A stretch of DNA of 64,000 bases from an uncultured Bacteroidales bacterium (GCA_945487035.1 CALYTI010000006.1:32196-96195), one strand, 5' to 3'; shown: positions 1-10,944, counted from the first letter of the stretch. Notes: generated by a model from the sequence alone, not told the origin. A program made the numbers and translations.

Positions 1-78
1 AAGGATATCGACGGTGGACTCATCGGTGGCGCTGCCCTCAAGGCTGAGGACTTCATCGGCATCGCACTGTCATTCTGA
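1..78 (+). CDS. tpiA: Triosephosphate isomerase, C-terminal fragment (cut by window edge)
   Basis: Frame 1 is open from the first base to a TGA at 76-78 and encodes 25 residues. They contain DGGLIGGAALKAEDF, the phosphate-binding loop and last helix typical of the triosephosphate isomerase C-terminus (family knowledge: usually GGASLK followed by a short helix). The enzyme interconverts dihydroxyacetone phosphate and glyceraldehyde 3-phosphate in glycolysis. The rest of the gene lies left of the window. Its last 26 nt overlap the 3' end of the convergent lipoprotein gene on the minus strand. The call rests on a short but characteristic motif. Confidence 0.85.
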   Translation, partial: KDIDGGLIGGAALKAEDFIGIALSF

Positions 79-469
79 TCGATTCACGGCTGTTCCACAG
101 CCACGCTATGTCACCCTCGAGTTTCACGACTTCGAGGGTGATGTTTTTTCTTGTCTGGTCGGTTCCGGACGGGTTGGTCCAGACAAGACTCTCGACAGTT
201 ACGCTTTCACCTTCTTCGGAAGGCATTGAACTGAAGCGTATGATGAAGTATTCCGACATATTGTCGGTATGCATCCTGAATTCGCAGCGGTGCAGATTCA
301 GCGCTGTCTGGCAGGTGATGGGATTGTAGGTGAGTATCTCCTGTTTGCCCACTTCCATCCTGAGTGTGCTGTCGGTGAGGAACTCGGGAGTGTAAACCGT
401 TTGCGGCTCGCATCCCACGGGGAGTACGAGCAGGGCAAGCAAAGCCGCTATGTAAGGTATCCTTCTCAT
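53..469 (-). CDS. Small lipoprotein, function unknown
   Basis: 138 aa. The N-terminus MRRIPYIAALLALLVLPVGC is a type II signal peptide with lipobox Cys20, so the protein is probably anchored in the cell envelope. The remainder has many predicted beta-type segments and no motif I recognise. The start codon overlaps the stop of the upstream M6 peptidase gene by 4 nt (ATGA), so the two are almost certainly co-transcribed and translationally coupled. The 3' end overlaps tpiA by 26 nt in convergent orientation. It may be an accessory or partner of the peptidase, but only the gene order suggests that. Confidence 0.75.
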   Translation of the reverse strand: MRRIPYIAALLALLVLPVGCEPQTVYTPEFLTDSTLRMEVGKQEILTYNPITCQTALNLHRCEFRMHTDNMSEYFIIRFSSMPSEEGESVTVESLVWTNPSGTDQTRKNITLEVVKLEGDIAWLWNSRESIRMTVRCR

Positions 470-2160
470 CTTGCAATAATTTCTTTGGCAATGATATCGC
501 AGCTTCCGTCCTCATAGAAGACTTCAGCCCTGAGAGTTCCGTTGCCTTCGACTACAAACAGGCCCTCGTCGTTGAGTTTGGGCTCCTTCCCGTTGAAGGT
601 CCATCTTATTTCCTCTGCTCCAAGGAAGTTATATACATAAAGAGGGAAGCTGCTGCCCAATTTGAAACTGCCGTCATCGTTCCTTTCCGCACCTCCGAGG
701 AAAATGAACGGAATAGTGTTTCTGCTGTCTTTGTTCAGGGTGGTGATATGCCTGTCCAGAGAGTAAACCGTTGCCTTGGTGTAGATGGAGAACACTATAT
801 TGTAGTGAGTCCCGGGCTCAAGGCCATCCAAAGTATGGTAAGCCTTGCCGGTCTTGCCGCTTGCGATTTGCTCCCGGACTATTTCAACTCCGTCCCTGAG
901 CCAGCTGACAACGCAGCTGTCAGTTTCTTCCAACAGACTTTCGTCCAGTTCCCAACAGATGGTGGCGCTGGTCTGGAACACATACTCTTTCCCGTTGCGG
1001 ATAGGCTCTATGACTGTGAAACTTACTGAAGAGTCTGCTTCAACCTTTATGTCCCTGATGGCCAGGTTGGAAGCTTTGCCGCTCCAGGCTCTGAATTCCG
1101 GGTCTGTTTCAGAGGCGAATACCTGCCCCTCACCGTAAGGAAAAAATACTGCGTTCACGCTGTCCGCTCCCGGGAATGCTTCCACAAGGTCCATACACTG
1201 ATGGTCCGGACGGCAATTGACCTGCTTCCGCTCCCATCGTTGTTCAGCAGTAAGAGTAATGTTGTAGTATGTTGAATAGCCCGCCCTGTTCTTGGATTTG
1301 TCGGCGTGGTAAACCAGAAGCCCGCCTCCTCCGATGTACTCGTCCCAGCCGCTCTGCTTTCTGCATTCGAACAGCCAGTATTCTCCCGGGACATCAGCCG
1401 GATACCACAGGTAACGGCGGTTGAGGGAGACCGGTTCAAGATTGGTGCGGCCCAGCTTCAGGGTGTCGCATATTCCGAGTCCGAGTTCGTGGTACTCCGG
1501 GGCACCGAACCCCGCCGGCGTGCGCGAATGATTGTTCTTGAACCCGTTGTCCATAGGGCTGATGCTGCCCCACAAGCATTGGGCAAGGCCTCCGCTGCCC
1601 TCTCCGTCAGTGTCATAATAGTCTGACAGCCCAAGGACGTGACCGTATTCGTGACACATAATCCCGGTCTCAAAGAGCTCATTTTCAAATAGTTCCGGAA
1701 TTGCCATATAGCCGTCAATTTCTTTGCCGTCAAGGGAAAGAAAGACATTCTCTTCGCTGAGACTGTATTGACGCGGCCAGATCCGGCTTCCGGAAAAGAC
1801 TACGCATACGCAGTTCAGTGTATTGCTTCCTCTTGCAACGAAATGCGAAAAGTTGAATTCCGGGTCGGCAAGCCTGCAGGCCTCGCTGACAGCAAGAGCT
1901 ACATTTGACCCGTCCTGACGGGAAGACAGACTTACTACGGGTCCGAGTGTGAATTTGATGCTGTCCTCAGGACCCAATTGGTCGTAGAAATATCTTTCCG
2001 TTACCCTGAGTATGGAATCAGCGTGTTCTTTGGAAATAGTGAAGGGCTCGTCAGCGAATTCGGCGAGAATTACAGGGACTTTGCGGCAATAGCGCTGTGC
2101 TGCCGCCGGCAGGCAAGCCAGCAGCAGGGATAAGCACAACAACTGTCTTCTGAGTCCCAT
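466..2160 (-). CDS. M6-family (InhA-like) secreted metallopeptidase
   Basis: 564 aa from the ATG at 2160. An in-frame start at 2190 would add 10 charged residues before the signal peptide, so I prefer 2160. The signal peptide (MGLRRQLLCLSLLLACLPAAA) is followed by a catalytic domain with HEYGH at residues 170-174 and the metzincin-like extension GLSD, giving HExxHxxGxxD with Asp180 as third zinc ligand, as in M6 domain proteins. The C-terminal ~200 residues look like fibronectin-type or other beta-sandwich modules. It probably degrades extracellular or periplasmic protein; the substrate is unknown. It is the first gene of a two-gene unit with the lipoprotein downstream. The 128 nt upstream contain no clear consensus promoter. 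Confidence 0.85.
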   Translation of the reverse strand: MGLRRQLLCLSLLLACLPAAAQRYCRKVPVILAEFADEPFTISKEHADSILRVTERYFYDQLGPEDSIKFTLGPVVSLSSRQDGSNVALAVSEACRLADPEFNFSHFVARGSNTLNCVCVVFSGSRIWPRQYSLSEENVFLSLDGKEIDGYMAIPELFENELFETGIMCHEYGHVLGLSDYYDTDGEGSGGLAQCLWGSISPMDNGFKNNHSRTPAGFGAPEYHELGLGICDTLKLGRTNLEPVSLNRRYLWYPADVPGEYWLFECRKQSGWDEYIGGGGLLVYHADKSKNRAGYSTYYNITLTAEQRWERKQVNCRPDHQCMDLVEAFPGADSVNAVFFPYGEGQVFASETDPEFRAWSGKASNLAIRDIKVEADSSVSFTVIEPIRNGKEYVFQTSATICWELDESLLEETDSCVVSWLRDGVEIVREQIASGKTGKAYHTLDGLEPGTHYNIVFSIYTKATVYSLDRHITTLNKDSRNTIPFIFLGGAERNDDGSFKLGSSFPLYVYNFLGAEEIRWTFNGKEPKLNDEGLFVVEGNGTLRAEVFYEDGSCDIIAKEIIAR

Positions 2161-2288
2161 TACCAGAAAAAACAAGGGCCGAGACCTCACGGCGATCGAC
2201 CCTATGACGTGTACTAAAACCTAAACCTGCTCTATAGATGCAGAGTATTCCGGTTTCGTTGCACAAAAAATAAAAAATTCGAATTTTT

Positions 2289-2462
2289 TTATTTTGTTGC
2301 TGCTACAGACTCCTTGCGGAACTCCTTAAGGTCCTTCATGAGTTCGAGAGCGGCCTTGCGTGCGCGTGCACCGGCTGCCTTGTTTCCCTTAACAACCTGA
2401 GCCTCTGCGTTCACCTGGAACTCAGCGATTGTAGCATTGATTTTTTCAACAAGCTCTTTCAT
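2289..2462 (-). CDS. Histone H1-like small basic protein
   Basis: 57-aa ORF, MKELVEKINATIAEF to KEFRKESVAATK. It is rich in Ala, Lys and Glu, with a central GNKAAGARARKAALE segment. This matches the short histone H1/Hc1-like proteins common in Bacteroidetes (family knowledge), which are thought to bind DNA and compact the nucleoid. The ATG at 2462 is followed by a continuous frame to TAA at 2289-2291. It is monocistronic between the M6 peptidase and pth. An imperfect minus-strand box (TACCTTG near 2530) could serve as promoter but lacks one base of the consensus. Confidence 0.88.
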   Translation of the reverse strand: MKELVEKINATIAEFQVNAEAQVVKGNKAAGARARKAALELMKDLKEFRKESVAATK

Positions 2463-2574
2463 TTTTTGATGGTTTTAATGGTTTATAATGTAGTACTTAA
2501 TTAGTTGTAAGCGTGTTATCGGAGTGCAAGGTAATGATTAAAATATTTTTATGCAAGAACTGACCCGAATTTTT

Positions 2575-3159
2575 TCATTTTTGGGCCTTTTTGGTATTGA
2601 GAACGTTCATTGCGCGGTCCGCACCGACAAAAATCCAGTCTATGACGCCCTGTATCACGCTTTTGCACAGCTGAGGCATCTGCTGCTGCTCTTCCTCGGA
2701 AAGATTGCCCAGCACATAGTCGACTTGGGCTCCCTGGGAGAAGTCGTGGCCGACTCCCATACGGATTCGGGCATAGCCTGTGGTGCCTATGGTTTCGGCA
2801 ATGTTCTTCAGTCCGTTGTGGCCTCCATCGCTTCCGTTCTTGCGCATCCTGAGGGTGCCGAAAGGCAGGTTGATGTCATCGCAAATCACAATCAGCCTTT
2901 CTTCTGTCACAGGGAGCTTCTGCAGCCAGTATCTGACTGCATTGCCGCTCAAATTCATATAGGTTGAGGGCTTGAGCAGATAGATGTTTCTGCCCTTGAC
3001 AGAAATACTTGCCACATCGCCATATCTCTGGGTTGTAAAAACAGCATTGGATGCCTGTGACCAGGCATCCAACACCATAAAGCCCATATTATGTCGGGTG
3101 TGAGCATACTCAGGTCCGATATTGCCGAGACCGACTACGAGATAGCTCTCTCCAGCCAT
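2575..3159 (-). CDS. pth: Peptidyl-tRNA hydrolase
   Basis: 194 aa, the usual length. It carries the Pth signatures GLGNIGPEYAHTRHNMGF (with the Asn and catalytic His), KPSTYMNLSG, and the DDINLPFG/GSDGGHNGLK segments that bind peptidyl-tRNA. The enzyme cleaves peptidyl-tRNAs released by abortive translation. It lies 15 nt downstream of rplY on the same strand; rplY-pth is a common bacterial pair, so the two probably form an operon read from the promoter near 3824-3831. Confidence 0.96.
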   Translation of the reverse strand: MAGESYLVVGLGNIGPEYAHTRHNMGFMVLDAWSQASNAVFTTQRYGDVASISVKGRNIYLLKPSTYMNLSGNAVRYWLQKLPVTEERLIVICDDINLPFGTLRMRKNGSDGGHNGLKNIAETIGTTGYARIRMGVGHDFSQGAQVDYVLGNLSEEEQQQMPQLCKSVIQGVIDWIFVGADRAMNVLNTKKAQK

Positions 3160-3174
3160 TGTGATTCAGAAAGA

Positions 3175-3735
3175 TTAGGCTGCAGAAGAGTTGCGGGTTG
3201 CGCGAACTGTGCAGATAATCATATTCTTGTCTGAGAGAATCTGGAGATTTGCAAAAGAGAGGTCTCCAGCCTTGATGCACTCGCCGATGCCGAGTGGGGT
3301 AACATCAACGGTAACGTCATCAGGAAGGTTTGCCATCAGGGCGCTGATGCGAAGAGTGCGTGAGTTCTGAACGAACTTACCACCGAGCTGCACACCCTTT
3401 GAGTGTCCGGTAATCTTGATAGGAACGTCAATAGCGATAGGCTTCTCCTCATTTACTGCGAGGAAATCCACGTGCAGGCATTCGTCTGTTACAGGGTGGA
3501 ACTGGAGTTCGTGGAGTACTGCGGTGTACTTCTTGCCGTCGAGGTTGAGGTCAACGATGTATGCGCAAGGAGTGTCGGTGACAGTCTTGAGCTGCTTTGC
3601 GTCAACGGTGAAAAGTACGTTCTCGAGTCCGAGTCCGTAGAGGTTGCAAGGAACGAGTCCCTGTGCGCGGAAGGCCTTGATTACTGCCTTGTTGCCAGCC
3701 TGACGAAGCTGACCGTTAAGTTCAATGTGCTTCAT
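3175..3735 (-). CDS. rplY: 50S ribosomal protein L25 (Ctc type)
   Basis: 186 aa. The N-terminal 5S rRNA-binding domain (MKHIELNGQLRQAGNKAVIK, AFRAQGLVPCNLYG, HELQFHPVTDECLHVDFL) is followed by the beta-rich Ctc/TL5 C-terminal domain, the long form of L25 usual in this phylum. It binds 5S rRNA in the large subunit. It is first in an operon with pth. A TATCTTTG box on the minus strand at 3824-3831 would give a leader of about 85 nt. Confidence 0.95.
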   Translation of the reverse strand: MKHIELNGQLRQAGNKAVIKAFRAQGLVPCNLYGLGLENVLFTVDAKQLKTVTDTPCAYIVDLNLDGKKYTAVLHELQFHPVTDECLHVDFLAVNEEKPIAIDVPIKITGHSKGVQLGGKFVQNSRTLRISALMANLPDDVTVDVTPLGIGECIKAGDLSFANLQILSDKNMIICTVRATRNSSAA

Positions 3736-3823
3736 TTTTGTTGCTTTTGTTAAAATGTGTTACTCAGTCCGGTCTCCCGGACCCCATTGCACCAAAACCG
3801 CCTGGGCGATTTTATTTGCGCCG

Positions 3824-3831
3824 CAAAGATA
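3824..3831 (-). promoter_or_regulatory. Candidate -7 box for rplY-pth
   Basis: CAAAGATA on the plus strand reads TATCTTTG on the minus strand, a perfect match to the Bacteroidetes -7 consensus TAnnTTTG. It lies 88 nt upstream of the rplY start. No clear -33 TTTG is visible at the right spacing. A divergent -7 box for the C11 peptidase gene lies 21 nt away. Confidence 0.5.
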
Positions 3832-3852
3832 GTAATTTTTTTCATTATTCCG

Positions 3853-3860
3853 TATCTTTG
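3853..3860 (+). promoter_or_regulatory. -7 box immediately before the C11 peptidase start
   Basis: TATCTTTG matches TAnnTTTG exactly. Only 5 nt (tcggg) separate it from the ATG at 3866, so transcription should start at or next to the start codon, giving a leaderless or nearly leaderless mRNA. Confidence 0.6.
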
Positions 3861-3865
3861 TCGGG

Positions 3866-5089
3866 ATGAAGAACTTGAAATCAATATTGCTGACGGTGCT
3901 TTGTGCGGTGGCCCTTGCTTCCTGCACAGATAACTCAGAGCCATTACCGGACTCCGGGAACAGATTGCCGTATGACAGGGAGCCCGTGCCCGGGCTTGGA
4001 TATCAGAAGGTAATGATACTTTACTCTGAAGGCTACAATGACCTTGTCGGCAGTCTTGCACTGAACATAGAACAGTTCTGTCAGGGCGATATCCCGTATT
4101 TCAATGAAAGGAACGTGGTCCTCGTCTATTCCCACGCGGCTGAGCGCAGGGGCGACTATACTACCAAAACAGCCCCAGTCCTCTACCGGCTATACACCCG
4201 GGGAGGCGTAGTGTGCAAGGACACTCTTGCCACCTTCGACCTTCTTGCCAATACTATGACTCCGGACTTTATGCGCTCCGTGATGGAAACCGCACGAAGG
4301 AGTTTCCCGTCCAATCATTACGGTCTTGTCATTACATCCCACGGCAACGGGTGGATACCGAGTGATTATTCAGGAGAAAATATCGATATGAACATAGCTC
4401 CTTCGTGGATAGGCGCCCAGTATGACGGGAGTTCCCGCAACCGCAAGTCCCTGGACATAAACCAGCTGCGCGATGCCATTCCTTTCCGTCTGGACTATAT
4501 AGCCTTTGACGCCTGCCTTATGGGCGGAGTGGAGGTCGCCTATGAACTGAAAGACTTGTGTGACTACATAGTTGCATCTCCTACCGAAGTCATCAGCGAC
4601 GGTTTCAACTATCCCGATATGGCTGCAAGGCTGTTTGCCGATGGAGATCCCGACCTGGTAGGACTTTGCGAAGATTATTTCAATATGTGCGCGAACTCCG
4701 GCAGCTATGCCACCATAGGGCTGTACGATTGTTCGAAAATGCAGGCCCTTGCGGATGTGAGCAAAGATATTTTTGAGGCTCACAGGGAAGAGGTGATGAA
4801 GGTAAACCCCTGGAGCGTTCAGAGCTACAACTATTCCTTTACATACAATTTCGACTTCAGGGACTATGTGAAGGCTCTGGGAGCAAGCGAGGCGGAACTT
4901 CAGGCCCTTGACCAGGCTCTTGAGCAGTTGGTTGTCTATAAGAATTCCACGCCATATTTTATCTCCACCCCTATTGATGCAGAGCGTTTCAGCGGCATTG
5001 GCACCTACATTCCTACCGAAAGCAGGACGACTCTCAATTCGTACTTCCGCGAGACCGCCTGGAACGAGGCGACTCTCTTGCTGAAATAA
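3866..5089 (+). CDS. Clostripain-like (C11 family) cysteine peptidase lipoprotein
   Basis: 407 aa. The signal peptide ends in the lipobox ALASC (Cys20), so the protein is probably surface or periplasmic and lipid-anchored. The C11 catalytic dyad is visible: His159 in VITSHGNGW and Cys217 in DYIAFDACLMGG. C11 peptidases cleave after Arg or Lys and are often self-activating (family knowledge). The C-terminal part (PYFISTPIDAERFSGIGTYIP) resembles other Bacteroidales C11 proteins. Six nt separate it from xerD on the same strand, so they may be co-transcribed although the functions are unrelated. Confidence 0.9.
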   Translation: MKNLKSILLTVLCAVALASCTDNSEPLPDSGNRLPYDREPVPGLGYQKVMILYSEGYNDLVGSLALNIEQFCQGDIPYFNERNVVLVYSHAAERRGDYTTKTAPVLYRLYTRGGVVCKDTLATFDLLANTMTPDFMRSVMETARRSFPSNHYGLVITSHGNGWIPSDYSGENIDMNIAPSWIGAQYDGSSRNRKSLDINQLRDAIPFRLDYIAFDACLMGGVEVAYELKDLCDYIVASPTEVISDGFNYPDMAARLFADGDPDLVGLCEDYFNMCANSGSYATIGLYDCSKMQALADVSKDIFEAHREEVMKVNPWSVQSYNYSFTYNFDFRDYVKALGASEAELQALDQALEQLVVYKNSTPYFISTPIDAERFSGIGTYIPTESRTTLNSYFRETAWNEATLLLK

Positions 5090-5095
5090 TTCACA

Positions 5096-5989
5096 ATGGA
5101 CCTCACCCGACTCAGCCTGTTGGACGATTACGCCTATTATCTGGGCGTGGAGAGGGCTATGTCCCCCAATACGGTAAGCGCATATTGCAGTGATGTGCAG
5201 GCCTTTCTGTCTTCCCCTTTCGCCGCCGACCTTGAAGGACTGGGCAGCGATGAACTTACGGACTATCTCGCATCCTGCTCGGAACTGCTTTCCAAACGCT
5301 CACAGGCCCGGCTTCTCAGCTCTCTGACATCCTTTTTCGACTGGCTCGTGAAGGAGGGAAAGAGGGAGGACAACCCTTGCGACAAGGTGGATGCCCCCAA
5401 ACTCGGCCGCTATCTCCCGGTAGTGCTTTCAGTTGAAGAGGTGAATGCCATCATCGACAGCGTGGACACAAGCACTCCTTCCGGAGCCCGGGACCGCGCA
5501 ATTCTTGAAATCCTGTACGGCTGCGGACTTCGCGTCAGCGAGGCATCATCCCTGCGTATATCCCAAGTCTTTCTGGAGGAAGGCTTCGTGCGGGTAGTTG
5601 GAAAGGGCGACAAGGAAAGGCTGGTGCCGATGGGGGAGTCGGCTGTCGAGGCATTCGGGCAGTGGCTTGCCGTGCGCCCGGAGCCTGACGGGCCCCAATA
5701 TTCGGATATTGCCTTTCTCAACCGCTTCGGCAAGCAGCTCAGCCGCATTTCCATATTCAAAATGATCAAGAAGCAGGCTCTGCTGGCGGGCGTAACCAAG
5801 GAGATATCTCCCCACACCTTCAGGCATTCCTTCGCAACCCACCTTGTGGAAAACGGGGCGGACCTTCGCGCGGTCCAGGAAATGCTGGGCCACGAGAGCA
5901 TACTCACGACCGAAATCTATACGCATATCGATACTGCTACCTGGCAGGCGGCTATTCTGGAGCATCATCCGCGCCGGCAGGGGCGATGA
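5096..5989 (+). CDS. xerD: Site-specific tyrosine recombinase XerD
   Basis: 297 aa, standard XerD length. The N-terminal SAM-like core-binding domain spans about residues 10-90. The catalytic domain contains all expected residues: Arg146 (GCGLRVSEASSL), Lys170 (VVGKGDKERLVP), His240 and Arg243 (HTFRH), His266 (LGHES) and Tyr275 (EIYTH). It resolves chromosome dimers at dif together with XerC and FtsK; an ftsK gene is in this window at 27.6-30 kb. Its last 38 nt overlap the 3' end of the convergent helix-hairpin-helix gene. No dif site was recognised nearby. Confidence 0.95.
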   Translation: MDLTRLSLLDDYAYYLGVERAMSPNTVSAYCSDVQAFLSSPFAADLEGLGSDELTDYLASCSELLSKRSQARLLSSLTSFFDWLVKEGKREDNPCDKVDAPKLGRYLPVVLSVEEVNAIIDSVDTSTPSGARDRAILEILYGCGLRVSEASSLRISQVFLEEGFVRVVGKGDKERLVPMGESAVEAFGQWLAVRPEPDGPQYSDIAFLNRFGKQLSRISIFKMIKKQALLAGVTKEISPHTFRHSFATHLVENGADLRAVQEMLGHESILTTEIYTHIDTATWQAAILEHHPRRQGR

Positions 5990-6956
5990 GGCAGCGGGAG
6001 AGTTTCGTGTACTGTCCTTCATCCACAACTCCGGCCGCCAGCAGCTCGTCAAGAGTCCATTTTTCCCGGGGCATAGTGCTGCGCCACAGCACAATGGATC
6101 GGGCTGTGCGCGAATTGCGTATGGCCGGGTGTTTGCCAAGCGCCTGCTCATCCATAGTCCATAGGGGCAGAGTGGCGGGGTTGCCGCAGTAAATCAGGTC
6201 TTCAATGCCCTCATAGCGCTCCTCGTCGAAGCGGTATATGTCCATAAGCTGCCGGGTGCTGCCGTAGCCTCCGAGGCTGCTGCGGTACTCCACCATTTTG
6301 GCTGCAAACCAGGGACCTATGCCCGGAAGGGCATCGAAAGCAGCCGAGTCGGCGGTGTTGATATCCAGCTTGGGTATGTCTATGAAGGGTTCCAGCCTTT
6401 CGAAAACGCTGTCCGCCACCACATAGGACTTGGCGAAATCGGACGCGCGGTGGAACCGACCTCCTTTGAGACGGTAGTTTATGATGCTCTGAGCCTGCTT
6501 TTCGGAAAAGCCCAGACGCTGCAACTCTTCCAGCGAGGCTTCGTTGGGGTTGAAACGGAAGCTCTCCACCTTGCGCCCGGTCCCCCTCATTTTCTGCACT
6601 ACCGGGCTGTGCTCCGCCTCTTTGCGCTCAATCTTCGCCACTTTCGGAGCCGATTTCTCTGCAGGCTCCGCTTCAGGGCCGGCGGCGGATTCAGGAGCAA
6701 TGGCGCCATCTTTCGGCGGTGCCAGATAGACATAGACGGTATCGGGGGAGTCGCGGTTGGCTTCCACGCGCATCACTGCTGCCCTTTGGATGAAAAGGCA
6801 GATCTGATATCCCAGAATGAGGAAGACCAGAGCTATGGCCCCTACCTTGAAGGTGGAACTAACCCTGCGTTCTGTATTTGTTGACGTGTTCCTGCCGTTT
6901 TGGCTGAGGCGCTCCGGCGAGGACGATGACGATTTCTCCTTTCGGTTCGTTTTCAT
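5952..6956 (-). CDS. Membrane-anchored helix-hairpin-helix (ComEA-like) protein
   Basis: 334 aa. A charged Ser-rich N-terminus is followed by one membrane segment (FKVGAIALVFLILGYQICLF, about residues 36-55), a Pro/Ala/Glu-rich linker, and ComEA-type helix-hairpin-helix repeats (FNPNEASLEELQRLGFSEKQ, DINTADSAAFDALPGIGPW, plus a degenerate third). ComEA-like proteins bind DNA without sequence specificity; here it may act in DNA uptake or envelope-linked DNA handling (inference). The ATG lies 98 nt inside the end of rsmI, and no later start would keep the membrane segment, so this long same-strand overlap appears real. Its 3' end overlaps xerD by 38 nt. Confidence 0.85.
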   Translation of the reverse strand: MKTNRKEKSSSSSPERLSQNGRNTSTNTERRVSSTFKVGAIALVFLILGYQICLFIQRAAVMRVEANRDSPDTVYVYLAPPKDGAIAPESAAGPEAEPAEKSAPKVAKIERKEAEHSPVVQKMRGTGRKVESFRFNPNEASLEELQRLGFSEKQAQSIINYRLKGGRFHRASDFAKSYVVADSVFERLEPFIDIPKLDINTADSAAFDALPGIGPWFAAKMVEYRSSLGGYGSTRQLMDIYRFDEERYEGIEDLIYCGNPATLPLWTMDEQALGKHPAIRNSRTARSIVLWRSTMPREKWTLDELLAAGVVDEGQYTKLSRCLIAPAGADDAPE

Positions 6957-7578
6957 TGAAGTAATTCACCAGTTCCTGTAAAGTCCCTCGGTGGTGGGTT
7001 TCGTGAAGTTTTGATATTTCCCGTGCAACCGAGCACTCGCGCTCCGCTCCGAACACTTCGACAAACTGCTCAAGGGTATGGAGCAGGCGGTAAGGCGATT
7101 CATAGAAAATCATAGTCCTCGGCTCGGTTTTCAGGGTTTCGAGAAGTGTCTGCCTTCCTTTCTTCTGAGGGAGGAAACCCTCGAAGCAGAAACGGTCGCA
7201 AGGCAGGCCGGAAGATACTAAGGCGGGGATGCAGGCAGTGGCACCCGGAAGTGTCTGGACTTCGATTCCTTCTGCAGCGCAGGCTCTTGCAAGCAGAAAG
7301 CCGGGGTCGGAAATCCCGGGAGTGCCGGCATCGCTGACAAGTGCGACATTGAGTCCTCCGAGTATGCGCTCCTTAATCATTTCGACGCTCTGATGCTCGT
7401 TGTATTTGTGGTGTGAGACCAGTTTGCCCTTTATCCCGTAGTGCTGGAGCAGCACAGAGCTGGTCCTGGTATCCTCCGCGAGTATGAGGTCAGCGTTACG
7501 CAGCACTTCCACTGCCCTGAAAGTCATATCCGAGAGATTGCCGACAGGTGTCGGTACGATAAAGAGCGTTCCTGCCAT
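6859..7578 (-). CDS. rsmI: 16S rRNA (cytidine-1402 2'-O) methyltransferase RsmI
   Basis: 239 aa. The tetrapyrrole-methylase fold is marked by LFIVPTPVGNLSDMTFRAVEVL, ADLILAEDTRTS, ALVSDAGTPGISDPG (SAM binding) and FYESPYRLLHTLE. RsmI methylates the ribose of C1402 in the ribosomal P site, together with RsmH. The C-terminal tail after IVIVLAG is coded by DNA shared with the start of the helix-hairpin-helix gene (98 nt). It lies 3 nt downstream of the hypothetical gene at 7582-8082, so they form an operon. Confidence 0.95.
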   Translation of the reverse strand: MAGTLFIVPTPVGNLSDMTFRAVEVLRNADLILAEDTRTSSVLLQHYGIKGKLVSHHKYNEHQSVEMIKERILGGLNVALVSDAGTPGISDPGFLLARACAAEGIEVQTLPGATACIPALVSSGLPCDRFCFEGFLPQKKGRQTLLETLKTEPRTMIFYESPYRLLHTLEQFVEVFGAERECSVAREISKLHETHHRGTLQELVNYFNENEPKGEIVIVLAGAPQPKRQEHVNKYRTQG

Positions 7579-7581
7579 AGT

Positions 7582-8082
7582 CTATCTGAGCTTTCTGCGT
7601 ACTGCCATCATAAATCTGTAAACCACCTCAGAGCCCAGGTTCCACTCCGGGAAACGTTCTATCAGCCAGGCTACAGCATCCTCTATCGACTTCATTCCGT
7701 TAAGGGATGTGATGGTACTCTGGAACAGCCCCGGGTCTTCACGGAACAGAGTATTGATAAAGAGTACGCGGTCGTTGAGGGAGATGCCGCTGATGATATT
7801 GGCAACTTCGCTTCCCGGCATATCGGTCATCCACTGGAAATTGTGAAGGTCCGGCAGGGGAGAGGCTCCATGCTTGTCAATCTCTATGTCCAGGTCCAGA
7901 GCTGCTGCCGGTTCTGCTTCGGCGACCGCACCGGTGTCGGCAGCATCTTCGATGTCCATTGCAGGCTCGACTGCATCTGCAAGTTCTTCATTATCGGCAA
8001 GCTGCTTTTCGAGTTCATCGATTCGTGCGGAGAGCGCTGCGATTTCCGCGCGCAATTCGTTGATAATATCTGTCGTTTCCAT
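7582..8082 (-). CDS. Conserved Bacteroidales protein of unknown function
   Basis: 166 aa from the ATG at 8082. The N-terminal 30 residues are a predicted coiled coil ([22 protein letters not shown]), followed by an acidic, Ala-rich linker of about 45 residues and a helical C-terminal domain ([34 protein letters not shown]). I recall similar NDR-LFI-LF proteins in other Bacteroidales but know no function. There is no signal peptide or membrane segment. It shares a 53-nt divergent intergenic region with tdk and is followed 3 nt later by rsmI. Confidence 0.75.
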   Translation of the reverse strand: METTDIINELRAEIAALSARIDELEKQLADNEELADAVEPAMDIEDAADTGAVAEAEPAAALDLDIEIDKHGASPLPDLHNFQWMTDMPGSEVANIISGISLNDRVLFINTLFREDPGLFQSTITSLNGMKSIEDAVAWLIERFPEWNLGSEVVYRFMMAVRRKLR

Positions 8083-8087
8083 TGTGC

Positions 8088-8095
8088 CGAAAGTA
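8088..8095 (-). promoter_or_regulatory. Imperfect -7 box before the 7582-8082 gene
   Basis: The minus strand reads TACTTTCG, one mismatch from TAnnTTTG, ending 5 nt before the ATG at 8082. The spacing equals that of several other genes in the window with perfect boxes. Confidence 0.4.
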
Positions 8096-8105
8096 CTCTT
8101 TTTAT

Positions 8106-8113
8106 TATTTTTG
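8106..8113 (+). promoter_or_regulatory. -7 box for tdk
   Basis: TATTTTTG, a perfect TAnnTTTG match, lies 22 nt before the ATG at 8136. It predicts a leader of about 15-18 nt. Confidence 0.5.
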
Positions 8114-8135
8114 CAGTACAAACACAAATCTACAA

Positions 8136-8708
8136 ATGTTTTCAGAAAACCACAAGAGATCGGGCTGCATAGAAGTAATCTGCGGCTCAATGTTCTCCGG
8201 TAAGACCGAGGAACTCATACGCAGGCTAAAAAGAGCCCAGTTCGCGAACCAGAAGATTGCCATCTTCAAGCCGACCATCGATGTCAGGTATTCCGATGTT
8301 GAAGTCGTATCCCACGACCTCCACAGCCTGAAGTCCACCCCTATTACCGATGCTGCCTTTATGCTTGAAATACCTGAAGATATCCAGGTCGTAGGCATAG
8401 ACGAAGCCCAGTTCTTCGGGGAAAACATTGTGGAAGTCTGCCAGACTCTGGCAAACAGGGGAGTGCGCGTGATTATCGCAGGACTGGATACGGATTTTCT
8501 CGGCAAGCCTTTCGGCCCTATGCCTGCTCTTATGGCCATTGCTGAAGATGTGCAGAAGGTGCACGCCATCTGCGTGAAGTGCGGCAATCTTGCCAACCAT
8601 TCGCACCGCCTTTCCAAGAGCGAAGACCTTGTGGTACTCGGCGAGAAGGATATCTATGAGCCTCTCTGCCGCGAGTGCTACAACAAAGCTGTAGAGGAGG
8701 AGAAGTAA
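8136..8708 (+). CDS. tdk: Thymidine kinase
   Basis: 190 aa. It is a type II thymidine kinase with a P-loop ([18 protein letters not shown]), a Walker B-like [10 protein letters not shown] and a zinc-ribbon lasso (CVKCGN and CRECYN). It phosphorylates thymidine to dTMP in the salvage pathway. I place the start at 8136 because the upstream -7 box at 8106-8113 would lie inside any longer reading frame. Convergent with trpS, with a 3-nt gap. Confidence 0.95.
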   Translation: MFSENHKRSGCIEVICGSMFSGKTEELIRRLKRAQFANQKIAIFKPTIDVRYSDVEVVSHDLHSLKSTPITDAAFMLEIPEDIQVVGIDEAQFFGENIVEVCQTLANRGVRVIIAGLDTDFLGKPFGPMPALMAIAEDVQKVHAICVKCGNLANHSHRLSKSEDLVVLGEKDIYEPLCRECYNKAVEEEK

Positions 8709-8711
8709 CGC

Positions 8712-10882
<2,171 letters not shown>

Positions 10883-10944
10883 AATGGTAGAAAGTCTTTT
10901 TTGTAGTTGATTTTTCGCGTTAAGTTTATAAGTTTAAAAGCATA

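Noticed and set aside
5990..6200. XerD dif site near xerD
   Set aside because: No 28-bp pair of recombinase arms could be recognised; the DNA there codes for the helix-hairpin-helix protein.
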